Numbered from the stretch's first letter, positions 1 through 9,624 are shown. The stretch is DNA of 64,000 nt from Pseudohalocynthiibacter aestuariivivens (GCF_011040495.1 NZ_CP049037.1:2170001-2234000), one strand, 5' to 3'. A program made the numbers and translations. The notes: generated by a model from the sequence alone, not told the origin.

Positions 1-212
1 CTGCGATTTCTACGGTATGTCTGGCCTCTTGCGAGACTCAGACAAGGTCTATATCTGACCCTGTATGACACGCATTATAGACATGGACGACCGCGCGCGC
101 CTGCCTTGGCGGTTTTTTGGCGCAACGTTGAGCATACTCGCACGCCTATGAGGCGCGCAGTCCCATGTCACCACGCCTGAATTCCATCTGAAAACATACG
201 GGAGAGGACCCC
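1..212. other. Upstream region of leuC
   Basis: No gene can be supported here. Bases 2-58 are open on the plus strand up to a TGA and could be the last 18 codons of a gene that begins before the window, but this is too short to identify. A weak stem (CGCC/GGCG) followed by six T lies near 100-120 and could terminate that upstream gene. The leuC ribosome-binding site GGGAGAGG sits at about 200-207. Confidence 0.4.
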
Positions 213-1619
213 ATGTCCCCCAAGACGCTCTATGATAAAATCTGGGATGCCCATCTGGTACACGAAGCCGACGACGGCACCTGCCTGCTCTATATCGACC
301 GGCATCTGGTCCACGAAGTGACCAGCCCGCAAGCCTTTGAGGGGCTGCGCATGACCGGACGCACTGTGCGCGCGCCGGGCAAGACGATCGCCGTGCCGGA
401 CCACAACGTGCCCACCACATTGGACCGCGCCAACGCCGCCACCATGACCGAGGACAGCCGCGTTCAGGTCGAGGCATTGGACAAGAACGCCCGCGACTTC
501 GGCATCCACTACTACCCCGTCAGCGACGTGCGGCAGGGTATTGTGCATATCGTCGGACCAGAACAGGGCTGGACCCTGCCCGGCATGACCGTCGTTTGCG
601 GCGACAGTCACACCGCGACACATGGCGCATTCGGCGCGCTGGCGCACGGCATCGGCACTTCCGAGGTCGAACATGTGCTGGCGACCCAGACGCTGATCCA
701 GCAAAAATCCAAGAACATGAAAGTCGAAATCACCGGCAAGCTCAGCCCCGGTGTGACGGCCAAGGACATCACCCTGAGCGTGATCGGCAAGACCGGAACT
801 GCCGGTGGCACCGGTTACGTGATCGAATACTGTGGCGAGGCGATCCGCGATCTCAGCATGGAAGGCCGCATGACCGTCTGCAACATGGCGATTGAGGGCG
901 GCGCACGCGCGGGCCTGATCGCGCCGGATGAAAAGACGTTTGAATACTGCATGGGCCGTCCGCACGCCCCCAAGGGCGCGGCATGGGAGGCGGCGCTGGC
1001 ATGGTGGAAAACACTCTATTCCGACGATGACGCCCATTGGGACAAGGTGATCACAATCCGCGGCGAAGACATCGCGCCGGTCGTGACATGGGGCACCTCG
1101 CCAGAGGACGTTCTGCCGATCACGGCTTCTGTTCCCGCAGCGTCTGATTTCACAGGTGGCAAGGTTGGCGCGGCGCAACGCAGCCTCGACTACATGGGCC
1201 TGACGCCCGGCACTCCGCTGAACGAGGTCGAGATCGACACTGTCTTTATCGGTTCGTGCACCAATGGCCGGATCGAGGATCTGCGCGCCGCTGCCGCCAT
1301 CCTGAAAGGCAAGAAGATCAAGGAAGGACTGCGCGCCATGATCGTGCCCGGCTCGGGCCTTGTGCGCGCACAAGCAGAAGAAGAAGGGCTGGCAGATATC
1401 TTTATTGAGGCCGGATTTGAATGGCGGCTTGCCGGTTGTTCGATGTGTCTCGCGATGAACCCGGATCAGCTTTCGCCCGGCGAACGCTGTGCCGCCACCT
1501 CGAACCGTAACTTCGAGGGCCGTCAGGGGCGCGGCGGACGCACCCACCTGATGTCACCCGCAATGGCAGCAGCGGCAGCCGTGACCGGAAAACTCACCGA
1601 TGTTCGGGAGATGATGTAA
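213..1619 (+). CDS. leuC: 3-isopropylmalate dehydratase large subunit
   Basis: LeuC with LeuD forms isopropylmalate isomerase, which converts 2-isopropylmalate to 3-isopropylmalate in cytoplasmic leucine synthesis. The 468 residues match the usual bacterial LeuC length. The N-terminus [14 protein letters not shown] is typical, the aconitase signature [19 protein letters not shown] lies near residue 130, and cluster-ligand cysteines are visible in FIGSCTNGR (near 348) and [11 protein letters not shown] (near 410). The ATG follows GGGAGAGG at good spacing. Its stop overlaps the leuD start by one base (TAATG), so the two subunits are translationally coupled. No leuA or leuB is adjacent in this window. 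Confidence 0.97.
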   Translation: MSPKTLYDKIWDAHLVHEADDGTCLLYIDRHLVHEVTSPQAFEGLRMTGRTVRAPGKTIAVPDHNVPTTLDRANAATMTEDSRVQVEALDKNARDFGIHYYPVSDVRQGIVHIVGPEQGWTLPGMTVVCGDSHTATHGAFGALAHGIGTSEVEHVLATQTLIQQKSKNMKVEITGKLSPGVTAKDITLSVIGKTGTAGGTGYVIEYCGEAIRDLSMEGRMTVCNMAIEGGARAGLIAPDEKTFEYCMGRPHAPKGAAWEAALAWWKTLYSDDDAHWDKVITIRGEDIAPVVTWGTSPEDVLPITASVPAASDFTGGKVGAAQRSLDYMGLTPGTPLNEVEIDTVFIGSCTNGRIEDLRAAAAILKGKKIKEGLRAMIVPGSGLVRAQAEEEGLADIFIEAGFEWRLAGCSMCLAMNPDQLSPGERCAATSNRNFEGRQGRGGRTHLMSPAMAAAAAVTGKLTDVREMM

Positions 1620-2224
1620 TGGACAAGTTCGAAAAACTCAGCGGCGTCGCCGCACCGATGCCGCTGATCAACGTCGATACCGACATGATCATCCCCAAGC
1701 AGTTCCTGAAAACGATCAAACGGTCAGGGCTGGGCGTGAATCTCTTTGACGAGATGCGCTACGACGATGACGGTCAGGAAATCCCCGATTTCGTACTGAA
1801 CCAACCGGCCTATCGTGACGCCGAAATTCTGGTGGCAGGCGATAATTTCGGCTGCGGTTCGTCGCGTGAACATGCGCCCTGGGCGATCAAGGATTTCGGC
1901 ATTCGCTGCGTCATCGCGCCCAGCTTTGCGGATATCTTTCACAACAACTGCTTCAAGAACGGTATCCTGCCGATCGCTCTGCCACAGGAACAGGTCGACA
2001 TCCTGATGACCGAGGCCCAAAAAGGCTCGAACGCGCGGATCGAGGTCGATCTGGAGGCGCAAACCGTGACAACGTCTGATGGGGATGTAATCGCGTTCGA
2101 AGTTGATCCGTTCAAGAAACACTGCCTGCTTGAAGGCTTGGACGACATCGGCCTGACGATGGAAAAAAGCGCTGCCATCGACAGTTTTGAGGCCAGCGCC
2201 GGGACCATGCGTCCCTGGGTCTGA
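1619..2224 (+). CDS. leuD: 3-isopropylmalate dehydratase small subunit
   Basis: LeuD is the small, swivelling subunit of isopropylmalate isomerase. Its 201 residues match the family. The start motif [13 protein letters not shown] and the central [15 protein letters not shown] segment (near residue 76) are diagnostic, and the [13 protein letters not shown] block follows. The ATG shares its A with the leuC TAA stop, so both subunits are made from one message. Downstream is a gap of about 310 bases before an unrelated membrane protein; the leuB gene often found next is absent. Confidence 0.97.
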   Translation: MDKFEKLSGVAAPMPLINVDTDMIIPKQFLKTIKRSGLGVNLFDEMRYDDDGQEIPDFVLNQPAYRDAEILVAGDNFGCGSSREHAPWAIKDFGIRCVIAPSFADIFHNNCFKNGILPIALPQEQVDILMTEAQKGSNARIEVDLEAQTVTTSDGDVIAFEVDPFKKHCLLEGLDDIGLTMEKSAAIDSFEASAGTMRPWV

Positions 2225-2537
2225 ACATGCTCTTTTTCCTGTCTGGCACTTGCTGGGCAGGAAAATACCCTATTGTGACGCATTAACAGATTACACCAAC
2301 ATCTTGTGTTTGTGTCTTTTTATACCTCCCGAACAATCAGTGATTGATGCAATCGCGCACCAGTTTCGCGACCAAAATCGCAATTGACCTTGGGTAAACC
2401 CAGCAAATTCTTGAGACGGTGCCGGAAACACGGCAAGAATAAGACATAAATGAGGCATACCGCCAAAATGAGCGGGATCAAGTTGGGACAAAGTTGCGGC
2501 ATCGTATCGTGACTGGCCAAGTTGAAGGGATCGAGCA
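2225..2537. other. Gap after leuD with one stem-loop
   Basis: There is no convincing gene in these 313 bases. A stem of TTTTCCTG (2234-2241) with CAGGAAAA (2258-2265) follows leuD and may end the leuCD message, although the run of T precedes rather than follows the stem on the plus strand. The rest is less GC-rich than the genes around it. AAGGGA at about 2525 serves the GTG start of the next gene. Confidence 0.4.
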
Positions 2538-3386
2538 GTGATTACACAGCTTACTAGCGCCGTTTTGCGTGCGTTTCTGGTGACGATATTGTTGATGATA
2601 CCTTCATTGGTATTGCCATCGGTTGCATCGGACACGGCACAGACCGTGGTCATTCTGGCCCTCTTGGCCGGTGCTCTGGTCTTTATCGAATATCACGGCC
2701 AATGCCCAAGCATCGTCGGTTTCCGGTTTGCTCCCCCTTACAATCGGTTGAAATTCGGCTTTATCGCGCTGACGGTTCTGATCATGTCCCTGATTGCGCG
2801 CGGCATGTCTGACCCGGGCAGTTGGACCATTCTGCTAACAGGGATCGGCCGCAGCATCGGTCATGCGCTGGATTTTCCCTATTCTCCCATCCGCCTGTTG
2901 CTGGTGTTGTTGCCCAGCAATTCGGATGTGCAGACGATCGACCTGCTACGCATCTATGCCGGGCTCAGCTATGCGCTGTCTATCACAATGGTACTCGCCT
3001 TTGTTGGTCTGGTGCGCCTCTGGGGCTGGCCCGTGCGTCGTCAGGCGTTCAATGTCTGGCTGAACCTGCCCCTCTTTGATCCGACCGGCGGCGGCGACGT
3101 GGTCGAGCGCCTCAACCGGGACGCCGCCATTAACATTTCATTAGGCTTTCTGCTGCCATTCTTGCTGCCAGCGGCGGTTCTGGTGATGTCGAGGCTGTTC
3201 AATCATTTCGACTTGCTTGGACCGCAAAGCCTGATCTGGATGACATGTGCATGGTCCTTTGTTCCCGCCAGCATGATCATGCGTGGCATCGCGACCAATC
3301 GCATCGCCGAGCTGATCACCGCCAAACGCCGCCGCGCCTACGCCCGCGCCGAAGCCGATGCAAAGGACGGTCTGCAACCCGTCTGA
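2538..3386 (+). CDS. Conserved multi-pass membrane protein of unknown function
   Basis: I do not recognise a named family. The 282-residue product has about six hydrophobic segments (near residues 10-30, 38-50, 72-88, 140-165, 195-215 and 230-250) and a basic C-terminal tail rich in Arg and Ala, so it is an inner-membrane protein. Translation starts at GTG 2538 after AAGGGA. Its last bases (CTGA) overlap the likely start of the following exported nuclease-fold protein, which suggests co-translation. The segment NLPLFDPTGGGDV between helices is a polar loop without a known motif. Its function is not inferable beyond membrane location. Confidence 0.75.
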   Translation: MITQLTSAVLRAFLVTILLMIPSLVLPSVASDTAQTVVILALLAGALVFIEYHGQCPSIVGFRFAPPYNRLKFGFIALTVLIMSLIARGMSDPGSWTILLTGIGRSIGHALDFPYSPIRLLLVLLPSNSDVQTIDLLRIYAGLSYALSITMVLAFVGLVRLWGWPVRRQAFNVWLNLPLFDPTGGGDVVERLNRDAAINISLGFLLPFLLPAAVLVMSRLFNHFDLLGPQSLIWMTCAWSFVPASMIMRGIATNRIAELITAKRRRAYARAEADAKDGLQPV

Positions 3387-4459
3387 TTGCAGCACTTCTT
3401 ACCGGACTGCTCTGCATCCCATGGGCACAGGCAGAAACCCTGCGCATTGCCACGCTCAACGCTGAACTGACGCGCGATGGTCCCGGCCTGCTGCTGCGCG
3501 ATATCGAACAGGGACGAGACCCACAGGTGGCCGCGTTGATACAGGTGGTGACCGCCGTCGCGCCGGATATTCTACTGCTTCAGGGGGTGGATTACGATCT
3601 GGAACTGCGCGCACTGGATGCGTTGCGACAGCAGATATCCAAAGCCGGACAGGACTATCCTTATATGTTCGCACGGCGACCCAATACCGGCTGGCAAACC
3701 GGCCATGATCAGGATGGCGATGGCCGTCTGGCCGAACCGGAGGATGCCCAAGGCTTTGGCCGATTCGCAGGCGAGGGAGGTATGGCGATCCTGTCCCGCT
3801 TTGCGCTGGACGCCGAAGCTGCGCAAGATTTCAGTACGTTGCTCTGGCGTGATCTGCCCGGCGCCACGCTGCCCCGGAAAAACAGCCAGCCCTTTCCGTC
3901 GCCCCAAGTGCAGGCAGCATTGCGGCTGGCATCCGTAGCGCAATGGGTGGTGCCGGTTCGCCACCCGCGCGGCAGACTGCATCTGTTGACCTTCCACGCC
4001 AGCGCGCCCGTCTTTGACGGCCCGGAGGATCGCAATGGTCTACGTAACCGCGATCAGCTGCGGTTCTGGCAGCTCTACCTCGATGGGGCATTCGGGCCTG
4101 CACCCGCGCGGCGCTATGTGCTGGCAGGTGTGACCAATCAGGACCCGCTGGACGGTGAAGGGCGCAAGGCCGGCATTCGCGACCTTCTGGATGACCCGCG
4201 CCTGATCGATCCGCGCCCGGTGCGCGCCGGTCCCGCACCCGATACACCCGGCCACCAGACCGATCCGCGACTTGATAGCGTCGCATGGCCCGGCCCCGAA
4301 CCCGGTCATTTGCGGGTCAGCTATATCTTACCCTCTCGTGACTGGCAGATCGCGGCATCCGGCATCTATTGGCCAGCCGAGGATACGCCAGAGGGCACCG
4401 CCGCAGCAACAGCCAGCCGCCACCGCATGGTTTGGGTCGATCTGCAAATGCGGGATTAG
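3383..4459 (+). CDS. Exported endonuclease/exonuclease/phosphatase-fold protein
   Basis: The product resembles the endonuclease/exonuclease/phosphatase superfamily: LRIATLNAELTRDG starts the fold, followed by VAPDILLLQGVDYD (substrate-site region), and near the C-terminus the RLDSVAWPG and SRHRMVWVDL segments, the last holding the usual catalytic His. A signal peptide ends at PWAQA. No in-frame ATG, GTG or TTG lies near that signal peptide; the only upstream ATG codons (3245 and 3251) would add an arginine-rich leader read inside the preceding gene. I therefore place the start at CTG 3383, whose last bases form CTGA with the upstream stop, with ATT 3386 as an alternative. The 358-residue product is probably periplasmic. 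It converges on hemF with a 4-base gap. Confidence 0.75.
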   Translation: MIAALLTGLLCIPWAQAETLRIATLNAELTRDGPGLLLRDIEQGRDPQVAALIQVVTAVAPDILLLQGVDYDLELRALDALRQQISKAGQDYPYMFARRPNTGWQTGHDQDGDGRLAEPEDAQGFGRFAGEGGMAILSRFALDAEAAQDFSTLLWRDLPGATLPRKNSQPFPSPQVQAALRLASVAQWVVPVRHPRGRLHLLTFHASAPVFDGPEDRNGLRNRDQLRFWQLYLDGAFGPAPARRYVLAGVTNQDPLDGEGRKAGIRDLLDDPRLIDPRPVRAGPAPDTPGHQTDPRLDSVAWPGPEPGHLRVSYILPSRDWQIAASGIYWPAEDTPEGTAAATASRHRMVWVDLQMRD

Positions 4460-4463
4460 ACAA

Positions 4464-5348
4464 TCACACCCACTTGGCCATCGGCGGCAGGGACATCAGC
4501 ACAGCGTTGGCATCATGCCCCGTTGCCAGTCCGAATTTGGTGCCACGATCATAAACCAGATTGTATTCTGCATAGAGCCCGCGATGCACCAGTTGCGTGT
4601 CCTTGTCCGCGTCGCTCCAGTCCTGCACGCGCCGCTTTTCAATCAGCGGTACAAAGGCCGGCAGGAATGCGCGCCCGATATCCTGCGTCAGGGCGAAATC
4701 TGCCTGCCAGTCACCACTGTTGCGATCATCCATGAAAATACCGCCAACACCGCGCGCGCGTTTACGGTGCGGAATATAGAAATACTCATCCGCCCACGCC
4801 TTTAGCGCGGGATAGATATCCACCCCATGCGGGTCCAGATGCGCCTGTTGCGTATGATGGAAATGCGCCGTGTCCGCGTCATATTCGATGCACGGGTTCA
4901 GATCGGACCCGCCGCCGAACCACCACGCGTGCGGGGTCCAAAACATGCGGGTGTTCATATGGACCGCCGGGCAATGCGGGTTCTGCATATGTGCCACCAG
5001 ACTGATACCGCTCGCCCAGAAGCTGGGATCATCCGCCATACCCGGCACCCCACGTGCCGCCATTGATCGCTGCGCGGCCTCGCCCAACTGGCCATAAACC
5101 TCTGACACGTTGACGCCGACCTTTTCAAAGACGCGCCCGCCGCGCATCACGCTCATCAGGCCGCCACCCGCATCGCTACCGTCATCTGACGCGCGGCGCG
5201 TCTCTGTCACTTCGAAACGACCCACAGGCGCATCTGTCAGTGGTCCAGAGGCGTGGCTGTCCTCCAGCGCCTCGAATGCACTTACTATTTCGTTTCGCAA
5301 CTGCCGGAACCAGCCGCTGGCGCGCTGTTTTTCTGCGGTAAAATCCAC
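4464..5348 (-). CDS. hemF: Oxygen-dependent coproporphyrinogen III oxidase
   Basis: HemF converts coproporphyrinogen III to protoporphyrinogen IX using O2 in haem and chlorophyll synthesis. The signature WWFGGGSDLNPCIEYDAD is near residue 140 and is followed by the conserved YFYIPHRKRARGVGGIFMDD region, which is split here around residue 190. I chose GTG 5348 as start because AAGGGGG lies about five bases upstream and the product MDFTAEKQRASGWFRQLR then matches the usual HemF N-terminus. A TTG at 5369 would add seven residues but has no site. The protein is 294 residues, near family length. An SDR gene precedes it on the same strand 54 bases away. Confidence 0.93.
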   Translation of the reverse strand: MDFTAEKQRASGWFRQLRNEIVSAFEALEDSHASGPLTDAPVGRFEVTETRRASDDGSDAGGGLMSVMRGGRVFEKVGVNVSEVYGQLGEAAQRSMAARGVPGMADDPSFWASGISLVAHMQNPHCPAVHMNTRMFWTPHAWWFGGGSDLNPCIEYDADTAHFHHTQQAHLDPHGVDIYPALKAWADEYFYIPHRKRARGVGGIFMDDRNSGDWQADFALTQDIGRAFLPAFVPLIEKRRVQDWSDADKDTQLVHRGLYAEYNLVYDRGTKFGLATGHDANAVLMSLPPMAKWV

Positions 5349-5402
5349 GATGCCCCCTTGTCCACTCAATCCAATGATGCCCTTCCGGGCGAATGAGCAA
5401 CC

Positions 5403-6203
5403 CTAATGTGCGGGTGCCGCCACCGGATCAAGCAACGAGCGCCCACCATCCACTGTCAGGATCTGCCCGGTCATAAAGGCCGCGCTGTCGCTGGCCAGAT
5501 ATTGCGCCGCCTCGGACAACTCCCACGGCGACGCGACGCGCCCCAATGGTGTATGTGCCTCGATATCCGCACGATAGTCGCCATTGTCCTTCAACGCCTC
5601 TTTCAGGGACGCGCTCATCACCGATCCGAATGCCAGCGCGTTCACCCGGATACGATGCGGTGCCAGCGTAACCGCCATGGATCGCGTCAACTGATCCAGA
5701 GCCGCTGTCGAAATCGAATAGGCCAGCAGATCAGGGTGCGTGCGCCGCGCCGCAATTGATGACAGGTTCACGATTGATCCCGCCGGGCCGTCCTCTTGAT
5801 CCTTGGATTGTTTGATCATGCGTTTCGCCACCAACTGGCTTAGCCGCAAAGCCGTCATCAGGTTCTGGGCGAGCGATTCTTCCACACCGTCGTCATCAGG
5901 GTTCAGCGGGTCCGAAATGACCAGCTGTCGCGATGCATTGATCAGGATATCAACACTGTCAAAGGCGTCCAGCGTGGCCGACAACAGATTCGCCAAGGTC
6001 AGCTTCTCGCGCAGATCACCGGCGAAATATCGCATCGAATCGCCATCTCCGACCTCTCCGAATTCGGCCGCTAGCCGCTCTTCATCCATGTCGGCGAACA
6101 TGACATTCGCACCCTTGTCGGCAAAATGGCGCCCGATGGCGAGGCCGATACCGTTGGCACCGCCCGTGACGATCGCAGTTTTACCGGAAATAGAGAATGA
6201 CAT
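5403..6203 (-). CDS. SDR-family protein with altered YxxxK motif
   Basis: This 266-residue protein has the short-chain dehydrogenase fold: the NAD(P)-binding TGGANGIG motif near residue 14, the FADMDEERL loop after the second strand, and the active-site serine in SIVNLSSIAA. The catalytic motif reads YSIST, so the tyrosine is present but the expected lysine is threonine. The C-terminal end (MTGQILTVDGGRSLLDP) is typical of the classical family. Loss of the lysine suggests a changed or absent oxidoreductase activity. It probably shares a transcript with hemF downstream. Substrate unknown. Confidence 0.88.
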   Translation of the reverse strand: MSFSISGKTAIVTGGANGIGLAIGRHFADKGANVMFADMDEERLAAEFGEVGDGDSMRYFAGDLREKLTLANLLSATLDAFDSVDILINASRQLVISDPLNPDDDGVEESLAQNLMTALRLSQLVAKRMIKQSKDQEDGPAGSIVNLSSIAARRTHPDLLAYSISTAALDQLTRSMAVTLAPHRIRVNALAFGSVMSASLKEALKDNGDYRADIEAHTPLGRVASPWELSEAAQYLASDSAAFMTGQILTVDGGRSLLDPVAAPAH

Positions 6204-6251
6204 GGTGCAGGTCCTCGTGACGTGATTCTGCGTGAAGAACGCTAAGCCAAT

Positions 6252-7238
6252 TCAGCGCCGCTGGCGAGTGGGACGTCGTGCGTGCAGCAGCTTGAACTTG
6301 GTATCGCCCGCAACCTCGCTGCATTCGGCAAAGGTACCGACCAGATCACGTTCGTAGGGCAAATGCCTGTTCGCGACCAGCCATAGCTGCCCTTGCGGCT
6401 TTAGCATGGCGGCAGATGCGGCGATAAACGCGGCCCCCAGCTTCGGGTCAGCGTCGCGTCCGATATGAAAGGGGGGATTCATGATCACCGCATCAGGTCG
6501 CGTATCCGGTTGCCAACGTAGCGCATCGGCCCAGTGGAACTGTGCCCGCTCATCCGTCACGTTCCGCCGCGCACACTCCAGCGCCGCATGATTGGCCTCG
6601 ACCAGATCGACGCGTGCGATCTTTTCGCGCTCCAGCACTCGGGACGACAGGTAACCCCAGCCCGCCCCTAGGTCGACCACATGCGCACCGATCTGCTGCG
6701 GCAGATGCTCGGCCAGATAGCGTGACGCGGGATCAATCCCGTCAGCGGAAAACACGCCCGGCGCGGTCATGAAACCCGCCTCAACCGGCGCGGGCGCAGC
6801 GGGTACCCAGTCGGCAAGGTCCGCCGCGCTTGCGTCGAACCAGAACAGCTTGCCATGTGCCTTGTTGATCGGGCCGGAAACTGCCGCGCGCTTGCGCATG
6901 TCCTTCAGCGCCGATTCGATTCCATCGGTCTTGGTGCCATCCACCACCACCGGCCCATCGGTGACCGACGCCGCAAGCGCGATCAGGGCGCGCGCCTCGG
7001 CCTTGGCCCGTGGGATCATTACAACCGCCGCATCATACCGGCCCTCTGGCATCACATCACAGCGAAACCCGCGCGCTTCGAAATCCTCGAAATCGGGGCG
7101 CATCCCGGTAATCAGATGGCACTGGTCGGCTTCCAGCGGCGACAGGTCCATGCCCGCCCGCGGGGCAAAGACGGCAATGCGCGCCGCATCCGACAGGGTA
7201 AGGCCGCTTTCCTGCGACAAGGACAATCTGGGGTGCAT
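6252..7238 (-). CDS. Class I SAM-dependent methyltransferase, RsmC-like
   Basis: The 328-residue protein has the two-part layout of 16S rRNA guanine-N2 methyltransferases of the RsmC type: a degenerate N-terminal methyltransferase-like half and a C-terminal catalytic half. The SAM-binding motif VVDLGAGWGYLSS lies near residue 195, the acidic VEANHAALECARRN segment follows, and the catalytic NPPFHIG is near residue 256. The likely target is a guanine in 16S rRNA, inferred from family. Start ATG 7238 follows GGAAAAAGAG and lies 8 bases past the clpS stop, so the gene is in an operon with clpS. An upstream in-frame codon at 7268 would overlap clpS without a site. Confidence 0.88.
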   Translation of the reverse strand: MHPRLSLSQESGLTLSDAARIAVFAPRAGMDLSPLEADQCHLITGMRPDFEDFEARGFRCDVMPEGRYDAAVVMIPRAKAEARALIALAASVTDGPVVVDGTKTDGIESALKDMRKRAAVSGPINKAHGKLFWFDASAADLADWVPAAPAPVEAGFMTAPGVFSADGIDPASRYLAEHLPQQIGAHVVDLGAGWGYLSSRVLEREKIARVDLVEANHAALECARRNVTDERAQFHWADALRWQPDTRPDAVIMNPPFHIGRDADPKLGAAFIAASAAMLKPQGQLWLVANRHLPYERDLVGTFAECSEVAGDTKFKLLHARRPTRQRR

Positions 7239-7246
7239 AGCGCGAA

Positions 7247-7591
7247 TTACTCTTTTTCCATCGTGCATTGCAGAGGATGCTGATGCTGGCGGGCGAAATC
7301 CATCACCTGCGCCACTTTGGTCTCGGCGATCTCGTGACTGAAAACCCCGACAACCGCCACACCCTTTTTATGGACGGTCAGCATGATCTCGAACGCCTCC
7401 GCGTGGGTCATGCCGAAAAACCGCTCCAGCACCGCGACGACGAACTCCATCGGGGTATAGTCGTCGTTCAGCAGCAGCACCTTGTATAGTGGCGGCCGCT
7501 TGGTCCGGGGACGCGTGGCCACGACGACCGACGCATCGCTGTCATCGTCGTTTTCCGGGCCGGCCAATATGTGCGTGTGTATGTGCATCAT
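7247..7591 (-). CDS. clpS: ATP-dependent Clp protease adaptor ClpS
   Basis: ClpS binds the N-domain of ClpA and delivers proteins with destabilising N-terminal residues to ClpAP. The 114-residue sequence has a flexible acidic N-terminal part, then [19 protein letters not shown] (residues 36-54), which contains the N-degron pocket, and the [20 protein letters not shown] region. Two ATG codons in tandem (7591, 7588) can start it. It is divergent from the HAD hydrolase at 7659 and is followed 8 bases on by the methyltransferase gene. clpA is not in this window. Confidence 0.96.
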   Translation of the reverse strand: MMHIHTHILAGPENDDDSDASVVVATRPRTKRPPLYKVLLLNDDYTPMEFVVAVLERFFGMTHAEAFEIMLTVHKKGVAVVGVFSHEIAETKVAQVMDFARQHQHPLQCTMEKE

Positions 7592-7658
7592 CTCTCGACG
7601 TGGGGCAGTGTGCGGTGTCTATATAGCCACTTGGGCAGAGGTGAAAAGGGGCAGCGCC

Positions 7659-8369
7659 ATGCAGAGCCAACCTATTGAGGCGAATCTGTCGATTATCGCT
7701 TTTGATGCCGATGATACGCTATGGCAGAATGAACAGTTCTTTCGCCTGACCGAAGAAAGATTCGCAAGCCTTCTGGCCGACTATGCCGAGACCAGCGACC
7801 TAACCGAACGGTTGCACCGCGCTGAGATGCGAAACCTCGGACAATATGGGTTCGGCATCAAGGGGTTTACCCTGTCGATGATCGAAACCGCGATCGAGGT
7901 CACCGCAGGTCGCGTTCCCGCCAGCGTCATCAAGGAACTGATAGATGCCGGGCAGAGCATGCTGCGCCATCCCGTCCACCTGCTGCCCCATGCCGAAGAG
8001 GTCGTGCGCAACGTCGCCACCGATCACCGCGTTCTGTTGATCACCAAGGGCGACCTGCTGGATCAGGAGCGCAAGCTGGCCCAATCCGGGCTGGGCGATC
8101 TCTTTGACGGGGTAGAGATCGTGTCGGACAAGACGCCAGCGGTCTATCAGGGCATCTTTGCCCGTCATGGCGTGGCACCAGAGGCCGTGCTGATGGCGGG
8201 CAATTCCATGCGCTCTGACGTGATGCCTGTGCTGGAAACCGGCGGTTGGGCGGTGCATGTCCCACATGATCTGACGTGGACTTACGAACGCACGGATACA
8301 CCTGCGGACGCGACTCGGCTGCGGGTGATTGACCATCTGGGGCGACTGCCGGGGATGTTGCGGCGGTAA
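7659..8369 (+). CDS. HAD-family hydrolase
   Basis: A 236-residue haloacid-dehalogenase-type hydrolase, probably a phosphatase. Motif I is FDADDTLW near residue 15 with the nucleophile and acid aspartates, motif II is VLLITKGD, the lysine lies in VSDKTPAVY, and the acidic motif IV is MAGNSMRSDV. An alpha-helical cap lies between motifs I and II. The start ATG 7659 follows AAAAGGGG; the reading frame is open further upstream to 7482, but that part runs antisense through the start of clpS. A REP-like palindrome follows the stop at once. Substrate unknown. Confidence 0.9.
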   Translation: MQSQPIEANLSIIAFDADDTLWQNEQFFRLTEERFASLLADYAETSDLTERLHRAEMRNLGQYGFGIKGFTLSMIETAIEVTAGRVPASVIKELIDAGQSMLRHPVHLLPHAEEVVRNVATDHRVLLITKGDLLDQERKLAQSGLGDLFDGVEIVSDKTPAVYQGIFARHGVAPEAVLMAGNSMRSDVMPVLETGGWAVHVPHDLTWTYERTDTPADATRLRVIDHLGRLPGMLRR

Positions 8370-8373
8370 GGGA

Positions 8374-8391
8374 GCCGGGCTCAAGCCCGGC
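8374..8391. repeat. REP-like palindrome GCCGGGCT/AGCCCGGC
   Basis: GCCGGGCT and AGCCCGGC form a perfect 8-base stem with a CA loop, followed by CTAC. It lies in the 34-base gap between the convergent HAD hydrolase and zapE genes. The same sequence recurs near 12558 and twice at 44329-44401, so this belongs to a dispersed element family and may also act as a terminator-like stem. Confidence 0.7.
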
Positions 8392-8403
8392 CTACGCGGT
8401 ACG

Positions 8404-9453
8404 CTAGTCTGCGGCCCAATCCTCGGCCTGCATTTCCCGCAACCGACTCGCGGTCCGCTCGAACTCGAACGTCCCCTCGCCCTCGACATACAGGTATTCT
8501 GGCGCGGCGGCGGCGGAGCAGATCAACCGCACCTTCGCTTCGTATAGCGCATCAATCAGCGTCACGAATCGCTTGGCCTCGTTGAAATTCGATCGGCTCA
8601 GTTGCGGGATATTCTCCAGTACCAGCACCCGCGCAGCATCGGCCAGCGCCAGATAGTCGGCCGGCCCCAGTGATTTGCCGCAAAGATCATAAAATGACGC
8701 CCGCGCCACCCCGTTGTGAAAGGCAGGTATTTCAACCTCGCGCTTTTGCACGATCAGTGTGTGCGGTTCTGCCTGCCCATCGGTCAAATCCTGCCAGATC
8801 GCCTCGATTTCGGCGCGTGTCTCGGCATTCACCGGCGCAAAGTAGGTCTGACTGCCCGCGATGCGGTCCTGTCGGTAATCGGTGGACGATTGCAGATGAT
8901 GCACCACCATCCGTTCCTTGATCTGTTTGATAAAGGGCAGGAATAGCTGCCGGTTCAGCCCGTGTTTGTACAGATCATCCGGCACCCGGTTCGAGGTGGA
9001 CACCACCACCACACCCGCGGCGAACAACGCCTCAAAGAGCCGCCCTACCACCATCGCATCGGTGATGTCGGTGATCTGCATCTCGTCAAATGCCAGCAGG
9101 CGCACGTCGGCGATGATCTTTTCCGCCACCGGGGCCAGCGCGTCCTCTCGGCCCGCCTGTCGTGCCGCGTGCATGCCCGCATGTACCTCTTGCATGAACG
9201 CGTGGAAATGCACCCGCCGACAGGGCACGTCTACTGAGGCGGCAAAGAGATCCATCAGCATGGATTTGCCGCGGCCAACCCCACCCCAGATATATAGACC
9301 CTTGGGCGGTTCTGCTGCCTTTTTGAACCAGCCCTTCTTTTCAGGCGCGGCCAAGGCAGCACGAATACGCTCAAACTCGGGCATGATCGCCTCTTGCGCC
9401 GGATCATGGCGCAGCTTGCCCTCCGCGACGAGGCGATCGTAAATGTCTGACAT
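8404..9453 (-). CDS. zapE: Cell division ATPase ZapE (AFG1-like)
   Basis: A 349-residue AFG1-type AAA ATPase. In E. coli ZapE acts at the FtsZ ring; mitochondrial relatives act in protein quality control. The Walker A motif is GVGRGKSMLMDL (near residue 66), followed by the family motif HFHAFMQEVH, Walker B LLAFDEMQITD near residue 130, and the sensor segment VVVVSTSNRVPDDLY. ATG 9453 follows GGAAA five bases away, so I prefer it to the in-frame ATG at 9462, which has no site. It converges on the HAD gene across a palindromic repeat. Confidence 0.92.
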   Translation of the reverse strand: MSDIYDRLVAEGKLRHDPAQEAIMPEFERIRAALAAPEKKGWFKKAAEPPKGLYIWGGVGRGKSMLMDLFAASVDVPCRRVHFHAFMQEVHAGMHAARQAGREDALAPVAEKIIADVRLLAFDEMQITDITDAMVVGRLFEALFAAGVVVVSTSNRVPDDLYKHGLNRQLFLPFIKQIKERMVVHHLQSSTDYRQDRIAGSQTYFAPVNAETRAEIEAIWQDLTDGQAEPHTLIVQKREVEIPAFHNGVARASFYDLCGKSLGPADYLALADAARVLVLENIPQLSRSNFNEAKRFVTLIDALYEAKVRLICSAAAAPEYLYVEGEGTFEFERTASRLREMQAEDWAAD

Positions 9454-9624
9454 TGTTTCCATTCAGACAGAGATAACGCGCTCTCGCGCCATAGAAAAGT
9501 GATAACCGGTGCGCTATTCCCGCAGGCCCGGATGTCGCGGTCGAACGGTCCGAGCATGCGGAAGTTCTATGTATAATGCTCTGCACCGTCAGGCGGCACA
9601 GAGCGCATCAGAGCTGTCAGACGT

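Noticed and set aside
168..1547. A long open frame on the minus strand across leuC
   Set aside because: leuC is a well-conserved gene in the opposite direction; the antisense frame is histidine- and arginine-rich and lacks any family, as expected from high-GC codon use.
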